Below are positions 35,682-44,204 of a DNA stretch of 48,358 nucleotides, piece after piece. The position numbers and the translations under genes were made by a program. The notes under the pieces were generated by a model. The model saw nothing but the letters and a program-made list of their open reading frames with translations, had not been told where the DNA came from and searched no databases. Origin of the DNA: Candidatus Daviesbacteria bacterium (lineage in GTDB: Bacteria > Patescibacteriota > Microgenomatia > Daviesbacterales > UBA10151). The first letter of the stretch is position 1, and each line of letters starts with the position of its first letter. The stretch covers positions 1 to 48,358 of the forward strand of contig JACOXH010000005.1 of assembly GCA_016176415.1 (NCBI GenBank), given 5' to 3'.

Positions 35682-36758
35682 TTGAGAAACTTCTTGATAA
35701 TATTCGTTTTTATTTTGCTTGTAGTTGTGGCAGGCTATTATCTGTTCAAAAACCAGGTGGGTGATGTCAGGCCTGCATTTTTACCTCCTGCAAAAACTCA
35801 AACAATAGGAGATCTGAAACCTTTTGCCAAAAATTTGGGGGGAGTAAGGGATTTGGAATTTTCTCCCAATGGAACTTTACTTGCTTCTGTTCCCTCACAG
35901 GGAAAAGTAATAGCTTTAATTAAACAGGATAATACTGCTCAAGTTAAGGATATTTTGGTAAATCTTAACTCACCTCACGGAATAACCTTTTTTAACAACC
36001 AGCTTTTTGTAGCAGAGGAGAGAAGGGTTGTAAGATACAACTGGAATGAATCAAATTTAACAGCAACAGAAGACAAAATACTGTTTGATTTACCCCCAAG
36101 AGGAAATCACTTCACCAGATCTTTAGTGTTTGACAAATCCGGCAGACTATATGTTTCTGTCGGTTCAACATGCAATGTTTGTAATGAATCTGATCCACGC
36201 TACGGCGCAGTTTTAATTTCTGATGCTGATGGAAACAATCCAAGAGTTTTTGCCAAAGGTTTAAGAAACAGTGTTTTTATGACCCTAAATCCAAAAACAG
36301 GGGATATTTGGGCCACAGACATGGGCAGGGATTTTTTAGGGGATAATCTGCCTCCTGATGAGATTAATATTTTAAAAGAAGATGATTATGGCTGGCCTGA
36401 TTGTTATGGTAATAAAGTACCTGACACTAATTTCAATCCATCTGCCTCTTGTGAAAATACTGAACCTCCCATATTTGAAATCCCTGCTCACAGCGCACCT
36501 TTGGGCTTAACTTTTGATATAGAAGGAAATTTGCTGGTAGCATACCATGGTTCATGGAACAGATCAGTGCCTGATGGATATAAAGTAGTAAAACTTACAG
36601 TAAGCGGTAACACCATTACAAAAGCTGAAGATTTTATCACCGGATTTATCAGCGGTTCAGAAGCTACAGGCAGACCTGTGGATTTAATTTTTGATAAAGA
36701 TGGAAACTTATATTTATCAGACGATAAATCAGGATCGATTTATGTCATTACAAAATAA
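35682..36758 (+). CDS. Glucose/sorbosone dehydrogenase-like (PQQ-type beta-propeller) protein
   Basis: GGVRDLEFSPNGTLLAS, YVSVGSTCNVC, FAKGLRNSVF, DDYGWPDCYGNK, AYHGSWNRS. Confidence 0.85.
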   Translation: MRNFLIIFVFILLVVVAGYYLFKNQVGDVRPAFLPPAKTQTIGDLKPFAKNLGGVRDLEFSPNGTLLASVPSQGKVIALIKQDNTAQVKDILVNLNSPHGITFFNNQLFVAEERRVVRYNWNESNLTATEDKILFDLPPRGNHFTRSLVFDKSGRLYVSVGSTCNVCNESDPRYGAVLISDADGNNPRVFAKGLRNSVFMTLNPKTGDIWATDMGRDFLGDNLPPDEINILKEDDYGWPDCYGNKVPDTNFNPSASCENTEPPIFEIPAHSAPLGLTFDIEGNLLVAYHGSWNRSVPDGYKVVKLTVSGNTITKAEDFITGFISGSEATGRPVDLIFDKDGNLYLSDDKSGSIYVITK

Positions 36759-36766
36759 TCCGTCAC

Positions 36767-36812
36767 TCCCACACCCGATGTGTCAATACATGTCCACACC
36801 CGATGTGGGATA
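36767..36812. repeat. REP-like element, family B variant (CCACA-CCCGA-TGTGG hairpin, duplicated)
   Basis: CCCACACCCGATGTGTCAATACATGTCCACACCCGATGTGGGA; GTGTCAATACATG foot as in the RAYT-flanking repeats. Confidence 0.6.
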
Positions 36813-37199
36813 TTAATTATGGACAAAATTAAGAGCGAGGGAATTGACGCAAAACCTTTTGCCTGTTGAGGTTGGGCCGTCGTCAAAAACATGGCCTAAG
36901 TGAGAACCGCAAACTTTACACTGCACTTCTATCCTTCTGAAGCCCATTGAGTAGTCATCTTCATATTTTATATTTTTGTTTTGTACAGGTTTGTCAAAAG
37001 AAGGCCAGCCTGTTTCAGAATCAAATTTTGAATCAGAAGAAAAAAGGGGAGTACCGCAAACTACACAGTTATACATCCCGGGCTCATGATTACTAGTGTA
37101 TTTGCCTGAAAAAGGGGGCTCAGTACCTTTTAGAAAACATATATTATATTGCTCGGGCGTTAATTTTTTCTTCAAATTCTTGAAAACCCTACGTGTCAT
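36813..37199 (-). CDS. msrB: Peptide-methionine (R)-S-oxide reductase
   Basis: KKLTPEQYNICFLKGTEPPFSGKY, CGTPLFSSDSKFDSETGWPSF, FGDDGPTSTGKRFCVNS-type C-terminus. Confidence 0.95.
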   Translation of the reverse strand: MTRRVFKNLKKKLTPEQYNICFLKGTEPPFSGKYTSNHEPGMYNCVVCGTPLFSSDSKFDSETGWPSFDKPVQNKNIKYEDDYSMGFRRIEVQCKVCGSHLGHVFDDGPTSTGKRFCVNSLALNFVHN

Positions 37200-37228
37200 C
37201 GTATGTCTACCTCCGAGGTAGGATTCAT
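37183..37228. repeat. REP-like element, family A, one outer arm lost; forms msrA/msrB junction
   Basis: AAAACCCTACGTGTCATCGTATGTCTACCTCCGAGGTAGGATTCAT. Confidence 0.85.
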
Positions 37229-37747
37229 TAAATACTCCTTTTTGATATCTTTATTAAATTTTTCCAGTAACTTCTCAATCTTTGGGTCTATAATTAAAGT
37301 ACAGTATGGATTAGAAAACCTGTTTTTCTCATAATAATTTTGATGATACTGCTCTGCTGTAAAAAACTTATCAAAAGGCACAATTTCTGTTACTGCATCT
37401 TTGGGTTTTGATTTTTCAGCTGCCTTTCTTTGTTCTTCATCATGATAGAAAATTACTGACCTGTATTGAGTACCTGTATCTGGCCCCTGTCTGTTTAAAG
37501 TAGTTGGATCATGTATAACCCAGAAAATATCCAGTAAGTGTTGATAGGGAAGCACTTTAGGATCAAACTCAACCTGAACAGCTTCTGCAAAACCTGTTTT
37601 ACCGGAAGATACCTCCTCATAATTTGGGTTATCTCCTTTACCACCGGCATAACCAGACTCCACCGAAACTATCCCTTTGAGCCTTTTGAAAATGGCTTCC
37701 GTACACCAAAAACACCCGCCCGCAAGTGTTGCTGTTTCAGGCTTCAT
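37196..37747 (-). CDS. msrA: Peptide-methionine (S)-S-oxide reductase
   Basis: ATLAGGCFWCTEAIFKRLKGI, SGYAGG, RQGPDTGTQYRSVIFYHDEEQ. Confidence 0.96.
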   Translation of the reverse strand: MKPETATLAGGCFWCTEAIFKRLKGIVSVESGYAGGKGDNPNYEEVSSGKTGFAEAVQVEFDPKVLPYQHLLDIFWVIHDPTTLNRQGPDTGTQYRSVIFYHDEEQRKAAEKSKPKDAVTEIVPFDKFFTAEQYHQNYYEKNRFSNPYCTLIIDPKIEKLLEKFNKDIKKEYLMNPTSEVDIR

Positions 37748-37786
37748 AATCTGGATAATTATACTCTTTAGTAGTATATTGAATCA

Positions 37787-39493
37787 GTGAAAAAGACCAC
37801 AATTTTACTTTTAGGCTTGCTCCTGATAGCTTTTGTGTTGAGATTCTACAAAATAGACCAAATCCCTAAATCCATGTATGGAGACGGCATGACAGCAGTT
37901 TATGATGCCTGGTCAATCTTTAAAACTGCTCACGACCAAAAAGGTAATTTTCTACCTTTGGTTTTTGAACTGGGAGGAGGCAGGCCTGCAGGTTATATTT
38001 ATGCTACTGTGCCATTTGCTGCCCTTTTTGGCCCTACAGCTTTAGCTTCACAAATGGTTTCAGTACTTTCAGGTATTGGGATAGTGCTTTTACTTTTTTT
38101 AATAGGCAGGCAACTTTTTTCTGAAAAAATTGGTTTATCTATAGCTGCTGTTTCAGCCTTAAATCCCTGGGAATTAAGTATGAGCAGAGGCCCGTACGAG
38201 AGCCACTTTGCCCTCTTCCTAACCCTGCTGGGAGTTTATGCATTCATTAAAGGGTTTAGGCACAAATACTGGTTCCTGCTTTGGGGGCTTACCTTTGGGC
38301 TGGCATCCCAAACCTATGGCTCATACAGATTAACTATTCCGCTGTTCACTATTTTGCTTCTCATTTGGATACTCTGTCATTCTGAGCGACTAGCGAAGAA
38401 TCTAACTATCAGATCCTTCACTGCGTTCAGGATGACAACAAAAGATATAATTCTATTTCTTTCACTAGGTGTCGTTATACTTTCTACTATATTAAGTGCT
38501 TACCTTACCATAAGTAAGGGACAGGGAGACCGTTTTGATATTTTAAATATTTTCAAAAATCCTGCAGTCCGTTCTCAAATCTCCCAAAAAGTAAAAGCAG
38601 ACAGGTTAGTTGATACTTCAAGCCCTGCTTTCTCATATACTTTCCACAATCCTCCACTAGAACTTGCAGGTCTGTTGGCTGAAAATTATTTTAGTAATTT
38701 TTTCCCTGAATTTTTATTTATAAAAGGGGACGGGGAACCAAGACACAACCCTGCTGAAATAGGAGGTATGTTTTGGATAGATTTTGTACTGATAATTTTA
38801 GGAATTGTTTTTCTGTATAAAAAGGACAAAAGACTTTTACTGCTTTTGGCTGGATGGGCTTTAATTGCTCCTATTCCCACCTCTTTAGTAGGCAGTGCCC
38901 ATGCTTTAAGAAGCTCTCTGCTATTACCGCCCCTGATAATTTTGGCAGGACTAGGTTTATATAAACTGCTTACTACCAGAAAATCAAATAAAATCAGTGC
39001 AGCTGCTTTGACAATTCTGGCTTTATTATTTATTTTCCAGTTTGGCATATTTTTGGACAAATTTTATTTTGTAGCACCCAGGAAAAATACTAAATCATGG
39101 TCATATCCTGCTAAAAAAGCCTCTGCTTTTGCCCTGCAAAATAAAGATAAGTTTGACTATGTGTTTTTGTCCAATGATATAGATAATATGGAGTTTGCTT
39201 ATCCTGTCTATGCTAAGTTAGACCCCGGACAGGTGATTAACCAAAACAGGACCCCTGCAAAACTTGATGAATACAAATTTTTCAAATATGACAATGTCTA
39301 CATTGGTTCAATTCCTCACACCAGATTAATTAAATTTATTAAAGATTTAGAAGGATCTGTTTTATATGTAGGATCAGCCAAAGAACAACCCTATCTGGAA
39401 AATTATCAACTGGTCAGGGGGTTTGATGAATCTTTAGAACTGGTAGCAATGCCTAAGGACCAAATCCCTAACTTAGATTATAAAGACTTCTGA
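37787..39493 (+). CDS. Glycosyltransferase family 39/ArnT-like membrane protein
   Basis: LLIAFVLRFYKIDQIPKSMYGDGM, ALNPWELSMSRGPYES; contains in-frame repeat at 38376-38436. Confidence 0.75.
   Translation: MKKTTILLLGLLLIAFVLRFYKIDQIPKSMYGDGMTAVYDAWSIFKTAHDQKGNFLPLVFELGGGRPAGYIYATVPFAALFGPTALASQMVSVLSGIGIVLLLFLIGRQLFSEKIGLSIAAVSALNPWELSMSRGPYESHFALFLTLLGVYAFIKGFRHKYWFLLWGLTFGLASQTYGSYRLTIPLFTILLLIWILCHSERLAKNLTIRSFTAFRMTTKDIILFLSLGVVILSTILSAYLTISKGQGDRFDILNIFKNPAVRSQISQKVKADRLVDTSSPAFSYTFHNPPLELAGLLAENYFSNFFPEFLFIKGDGEPRHNPAEIGGMFWIDFVLIILGIVFLYKKDKRLLLLLAGWALIAPIPTSLVGSAHALRSSLLLPPLIILAGLGLYKLLTTRKSNKISAAALTILALLFIFQFGIFLDKFYFVAPRKNTKSWSYPAKKASAFALQNKDKFDYVFLSNDIDNMEFAYPVYAKLDPGQVINQNRTPAKLDEYKFFKYDNVYIGSIPHTRLIKFIKDLEGSVLYVGSAKEQPYLENYQLVRGFDESLELVAMPKDQIPNLDYKDF
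38376..38436. repeat. GTCATTCTGA-family repeat in frame inside CDS
   Basis: GTCATTCTGAGCGACTAGCGAAGAATCTAACTATCAGATCCTTCACTGCGTTCAGGATGAC; translated CHSERLAKNLTIRSFTAFRMT. Confidence 0.88.
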
Positions 39494-39529
39494 TCTAATT
39501 CTTACAATTAAGTATTAATATGGTCAGGC

Positions 39530-39910
39530 ATGAACGGCTATATTACTGACATAGAAGACACTGCCAAACAAAACGAGAACTTCAGACAGGTTTTATTTAC
39601 TGCTCCCAAAAGCCAGTTGGTGGTGATGAGTTTGAAGCCGGGAGAAGATATTGGTGAGGAGGTACACGAGGTTGATCAATTTATCAGAATAGAAGAAGGG
39701 GAAGGAAAAGTTATCTTAAACGGGGAAGAATCTCCCATTCCAGAAGATACAGCCATTGTTATACCCTCAGGTACCCGGCACAATATTATCAACACATCTG
39801 CAAAGGAAAAGCTAAAACTCTATACCATTTATTCTCCTGCAGAACACAAAGATAGCACTATTCATTCCACTAAAGCAGATGCTTTAGCTGATACCGAAGA
39901 TCATCTCTAG
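39530..39910 (+). CDS. Cupin-domain protein
   Basis: VVMSLKPGEDIGEEVHEVDQFIRIEEGEGKVILNGEE, IPSGTRHNIINTS. Confidence 0.85.
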   Translation: MNGYITDIEDTAKQNENFRQVLFTAPKSQLVVMSLKPGEDIGEEVHEVDQFIRIEEGEGKVILNGEESPIPEDTAIVIPSGTRHNIINTSAKEKLKLYTIYSPAEHKDSTIHSTKADALADTEDHL

Positions 39911-39965
39911 GTTCCTACTACCCTATAGTTGAAATAATTATTGTTTTTTAATATAATTCCTCTTT

Positions 39966-40652
39966 ATGAGAAGTGTTGAAACAACCATACACGGCATGAG
40001 TGTAATGCGTTATGAATTATGTTTACCGGATGATTTTGAAGAAGAACGCGCATCCTCAGAGCCTTTTTTTGTACCTGACAAAACCCAATTTACCACTCCT
40101 GAAGCAATTACCAAAAATTTACAAATTATCCGTGCTGCCCAAAAAGCAAACGATCAAATAGAATACGGGTTAGTCAGAGTTAAATCAGAAGGCAAAACTT
40201 TTATCTTAGCCAAAGAGCTTACACCGCTCAAAGGAACAAGCAATGGCTTCTGTTATGATGTTTACCCTAAACAGCGGTACGACAATTATGTTTTTTCTGG
40301 TCAGGTTGTACCAATCGAAATTATGGATTTTATCCATTCGCATACATTAAACACTAATTACGATCCCGCAATCTCTAACCTTTTTTCTCCTTCAGATATA
40401 AAAGAAATGGGTGGAAAATATGGGCAAAGATATTGGGTAATCGGACCAGATGGATCAGCAATTTGTTTAATAAACGAAAATCCTCAGGTGTTTGGAGATG
40501 AATTCCTTACACCGGCAAATAAGTATCAGAAAATATTTGATGTAGCAGGACTAACATATCCGGAAGCTCTCAGAGCGTTTGAGGAATGTATACACAACTG
40601 TCAATTACGGCCTTATTACTCGCAGGACTTGAGAATATTTCATCAGCGGTAA
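39966..40652 (+). CDS. Hypothetical protein
   Basis: Long ORF with TATAAT 8 nt upstream; MDFIHSHTLNTNYDPAISNLFSPSDIKEM resembles a JAB/MPN-type H-x-H segment (weak). Confidence 0.5.
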   Translation: MRSVETTIHGMSVMRYELCLPDDFEEERASSEPFFVPDKTQFTTPEAITKNLQIIRAAQKANDQIEYGLVRVKSEGKTFILAKELTPLKGTSNGFCYDVYPKQRYDNYVFSGQVVPIEIMDFIHSHTLNTNYDPAISNLFSPSDIKEMGGKYGQRYWVIGPDGSAICLINENPQVFGDEFLTPANKYQKIFDVAGLTYPEALRAFEECIHNCQLRPYYSQDLRIFHQR

Positions 40653-40659
40653 AAGTTTT

Positions 40660-41393
40660 TTACTGAATCTCGTAGCTTAAAGTAACATTTACTGTTACTT
40701 CTGTAGAACCAGGTTCAACTTGAGTCGGAGCACCTGCTGCTTTTGATAATTCCATTACGGGCATGGGTCTTATGCCACCACCAAAGTTTTCAGAATAATT
40801 AATAATCCTGCCTAATTTAAACCCTGCAATTTTGGCAGCCTGATCTGCTTTTTTCTTTGCCTCCTCAACTGCTTTTTGACGGGCATCATTTTCAGCCTTT
40901 GTCTTGTCTTCAACCTCAAAATTTACCCCATTAATTTGATTGGCTCCATTAGCAGTTGCCTCATCTATAACCTTATTTACATTATCAAGAGTACGGACTT
41001 TAATGGATAAATTAGTAGAAGCGCTGTAACCGTTTACCCTTTGTGAAGTGCCTGTATAATCATAATTTGGATTTATATTATAGTTTGTGGTTTGAATATC
41101 TTTTGAATCTACCCCTGTTTTTTTAACAACTTCTGAAACTTTATTAATTACACTGTTCATTTGGTCTTGCGCAGCTTTTACAGTAGAGGCCTGAACGCTT
41201 ACTCCTGCGGTAACCGTTGCCAGATCAGGTTTTATAGATGATTTTCCCTCTCCTGTCACGTCAAAAGTAGTGGACTTTTGAGTAGTTACAGAAGTAACAG
41301 AAAACGGTAACGGTCCTGCCAGTTTTGTATAGATAAAAAGAATTACAAAAAACCAAGCAACCAAATCAGAGGAGAAAGAAATCTTAAGTACAT
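40660..41393 (-). CDS. SIMPL (DUF541) domain protein, apparent frameshift at A6/T6 near the 5' end
   Basis: VTGEGKSSIKPDLATVTAGVSVQASTVKAAQDQMNSVINKV; leaderless ATG 41393 reads MYLRFLSPLIWLLGF then needs a 1-nt shift at 41347-41352. Confidence 0.75.
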
Positions 41394-41462
41394 TAATTTG
41401 ATATTACCACACTCTTACATAATTCTCATTTCTGCATCACCTCTCTGTTATATGCTGAAAAA

Positions 41463-42137
41463 ATGCTCCCGATACAGGATACCCACCCATCGAGCAGATT
41501 CCCCGTATGGACTGTTGTAATAATTTTGGTAAATATTTATGTTTTTTATCTGGAACTTACCTCACCAATTCCTGATGATTTTATATTACAGTACTCTTTA
41601 ATACCCAACCAGGTTACTCCTCAAAATCTTAACTCTTTGCTTCCTTTTATCACCAGTCAATTCCTGCACGGGGGGTTTTTGCACATTATCTCCAACATGC
41701 TTTTTTTGTGGGTATTTGGAAACAATATTGAGAGGACTTTTGGGGCATTCTTTTTCCCTCTTTTTTATCTGGCTTCCGGAGTTGCAGCAGGCTTTACCCA
41801 ATATTTTATTACCCCAACCAGCTCTATTCCCATGCTGGGAGCTTCAGGAGCAGTAGCAGGAGTATTGGGAGCATATTTTGCCCTTTTTCCCAATAATAAA
41901 ATTAAAACTTTAGTATTTATTTTTATTTTTGTTACTGTTTTAAATGTACCTGCATATTTACTTTTGTTTTTTTGGTTTATCACTCAATTTTTCAACGGTG
42001 TAGCCTCAATTTCCTTAAATCCCAATGTGGGAGGGATTGCCTTCCTGCCTCATATAGGAGGCTTTTTGTTTGGCTGGTTTATAGCTTTGGTTTTATTTTC
42101 AAAAAGGATAGTGGCGCGACTGAAGTTTTTGGGCTAA
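41463..42137 (+). CDS. Rhomboid-family intramembrane serine protease
   Basis: HGGFLHIISNMLFLWVFGNNIE, LGASGAVAGVLGAYF, HIGGFLFGW. Confidence 0.92.
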   Translation: MLPIQDTHPSSRFPVWTVVIILVNIYVFYLELTSPIPDDFILQYSLIPNQVTPQNLNSLLPFITSQFLHGGFLHIISNMLFLWVFGNNIERTFGAFFFPLFYLASGVAAGFTQYFITPTSSIPMLGASGAVAGVLGAYFALFPNNKIKTLVFIFIFVTVLNVPAYLLLFFWFITQFFNGVASISLNPNVGGIAFLPHIGGFLFGWFIALVLFSKRIVARLKFLG

Positions 42138-42860
42138 ATCACTTTTAAACTGAGGTCCTTTTAACTCTGTAATAAACTCTCCTTTGATCATTTTATTTAA
42201 AGGATATTTAAAGTGGGACTTTATCTTTGGCAGCAGTTCTTTATGGCTGCCTAAAAGAATATACTGAATTTTTCTTCCTTCCACAAAAATTCTTGCCAAC
42301 TCGCTGATAATTTTCAAATGCCTATGCAGGTGATCTTCTATGTGACGGGGGATCTTGTCATACCTGCCCCAATCAACCTTTTTGGCCTTCACTCTTTGAG
42401 GCACATCGGTGCTTACATAATCATAAACCTCTTCGACTTTTCCCAATGTAACAGTAAAAAATTTGGCCTTCTCTCTGTCTACTAATAAAACCAAATACTT
42501 TGGATGGACCTTTAAAGCTTGTTCTATAGTAACAAGATATGGCGCGCGCGACGCAATACAGACAGGTGACATAGAAAATTCAAAATCCAAAACTTCCCAT
42601 AAATTTTGGGGTGAAGCAAAAAAAACTACAGTCCTTTTTTCCCTTTCAAAAGACTCATTTAAATATGCTTCCATGCGTTCCAAATCCTGCCTGAAATAGA
42701 CTTTTTGGTTAGCATTGAGATTTTTGTGTATTAAATCATGCAGTTGTGTCAGGAAAAATGAAGGATAAGGCACTCGTTTCTCATTGGTGCTTAAAATTAT
42801 TGTAAGTGTAGGAAATTTAGATTTTTTAAACCTTTTTAATTTTTGTAATATCTCATCCAT
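42099..42860 (-). CDS. baeRF-like (bacterial eRF1-like) protein
   Basis: HPKYLVLLVDREKAKFFTVTLGKVEEVYDY and VDWGRYDKIPRHIEDHLHRHLKIISELARIF pattern. Confidence 0.6.
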   Translation of the reverse strand: MDEILQKLKRFKKSKFPTLTIILSTNEKRVPYPSFFLTQLHDLIHKNLNANQKVYFRQDLERMEAYLNESFEREKRTVVFFASPQNLWEVLDFEFSMSPVCIASRAPYLVTIEQALKVHPKYLVLLVDREKAKFFTVTLGKVEEVYDYVSTDVPQRVKAKKVDWGRYDKIPRHIEDHLHRHLKIISELARIFVEGRKIQYILLGSHKELLPKIKSHFKYPLNKMIKGEFITELKGPQFKSDLAQKLQSRHYPF

Positions 42861-43358
42861 TTAAATCCCCCGGATCGTTGCCCTGTCAGGGTATCTTGAG
42901 TCTGAAGAAAAATGTGTTTCCTTGTGTTTATCTATCTGCTCAATAATTCTCCCGAAACCAGTATCTGCGCATTCTTCAATGGTTTGTCCCTTAAAAGAGG
43001 CATATAGCCTGTTACGGTTAAGCCTTAAGGTGATTGAACCCTCAAAATTAGCCAGAGCAGGCTTGGTATCGCTATAGTCTTTAAAAGGCCTGTCTTTTAA
43101 TCGGGGAGGGTGATATTTATCAACATTCTTTCTTAAAACCATGCGTATTACCACCAAATCAGGCGCAAAATCCTCCACCATGCGGCCGATCTTATCGAGA
43201 TGTCTGTCTATATACTTTCCGGTTGAATCAGACACAGTGCAATTTTTACAAGTCAGCTTAAATATCATTAAATCAATATTAATTTTGCCATATAAAGATG
43301 GCGGCGGAATTGGGTAAGAATCAGGCAAGATACAGGCTTTGACATAACTCTTACTCAC
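42861..43358 (-). CDS. HPF/RaiA-like ribosome-associated protein
   Basis: CTVSDSTGKYIDRHLDKIGRMVEDFAPDLVVIRMVLRKN...GSITLRLNRNRLYASFKGQTIEECADTGFGRIIEQIDKHKE. Confidence 0.75.
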   Translation of the reverse strand: MSKSYVKACILPDSYPIPPPSLYGKINIDLMIFKLTCKNCTVSDSTGKYIDRHLDKIGRMVEDFAPDLVVIRMVLRKNVDKYHPPRLKDRPFKDYSDTKPALANFEGSITLRLNRNRLYASFKGQTIEECADTGFGRIIEQIDKHKETHFSSDSRYPDRATIRGI

Positions 43359-43398
43359 TTTTCACTCATTAATTAGGCAGTAAGGGTATATTCCTTGT

Positions 43399-43779
43399 AT
43401 GATGAAAAAAGCTATTTTTACAAATGAGGAGACTTTTAAAAATGGTGCAATGGACGAATTATCGATACTGCAGACAGCAGGTTTTTCATTGGTTATAGTT
43501 TCAAATCAGTCAGGTTTAGACGAAGGATTATTTAATGAGATGGATCCGGATCTGGATTTATCGGAGTCCTGGATGATAGGGGATACTTTAGATGATATTG
43601 AAGCAGGCTCCAGAGCAGGGTGCCATACTATCCTCATCAACAGCGGGCAGGAAACAAATTGGAGAATAACAGCAAACTGTATTCCTGACTTTGTAGTTAC
43701 AAATTTGCAGGATGCAGCAAGATTAATACTGGCTTCAGAACAACAGGCTGTTATAACCGAAAGGAAATACGTTACGTAA
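43399..43779 (+). CDS. Degenerate HAD-superfamily protein
   Basis: FSLVIVSNQSGLDEG and SWMIGDTLDDIEAGSRAGCHTILI motifs; motif I DxDGT replaced by FTNEETF. Confidence 0.7.
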   Translation: MMKKAIFTNEETFKNGAMDELSILQTAGFSLVIVSNQSGLDEGLFNEMDPDLDLSESWMIGDTLDDIEAGSRAGCHTILINSGQETNWRITANCIPDFVVTNLQDAARLILASEQQAVITERKYVT

Positions 43780-43784
43780 ATGAT

Positions 43785-44204
43785 ATGGAAGAAGAGGACA
43801 AGATTGACAGAGTTACACACGGAGCCAAACACTTACTGCTAAAGATAAAATCAGTTAAATTCCTTGATCTTTTCCCCGATACTATTATCATTGATGAAAA
43901 TAAAGTAGATTTAGCTCATAATTATTTTTTAAAATCAAGGGAGGTTATTTCTGTGGCTATTCAAAACATCACCCTTGTGACCATATCTGTGGTGGGTGCT
44001 ACTGCTTCTCTTTATTTTGATATAAAAGATTTTGAAAAAAATCCTGTGGTGATGAAAAATTTTAGAGCTACCGATGCCATCAAAGCAAAAAAAATTATTA
44101 CAGGCTTGAAAGTCTGCTTTAATGAATCAGTGGATATCAGGAAACTGGAAACGGGCGGGAATATTGTAAAGAAGCTTGAGGAAATAGGATCGGCGCACGA
44201 ATAA
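43785..44204 (+). CDS. Hypothetical PH-like protein
   Basis: MEEEDKIDRVTHGAKHLLLKIKSVKFLDLFPDTIIIDENKVDL... Confidence 0.5.
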   Translation: MEEEDKIDRVTHGAKHLLLKIKSVKFLDLFPDTIIIDENKVDLAHNYFLKSREVISVAIQNITLVTISVVGATASLYFDIKDFEKNPVVMKNFRATDAIKAKKIITGLKVCFNESVDIRKLETGGNIVKKLEEIGSAHE

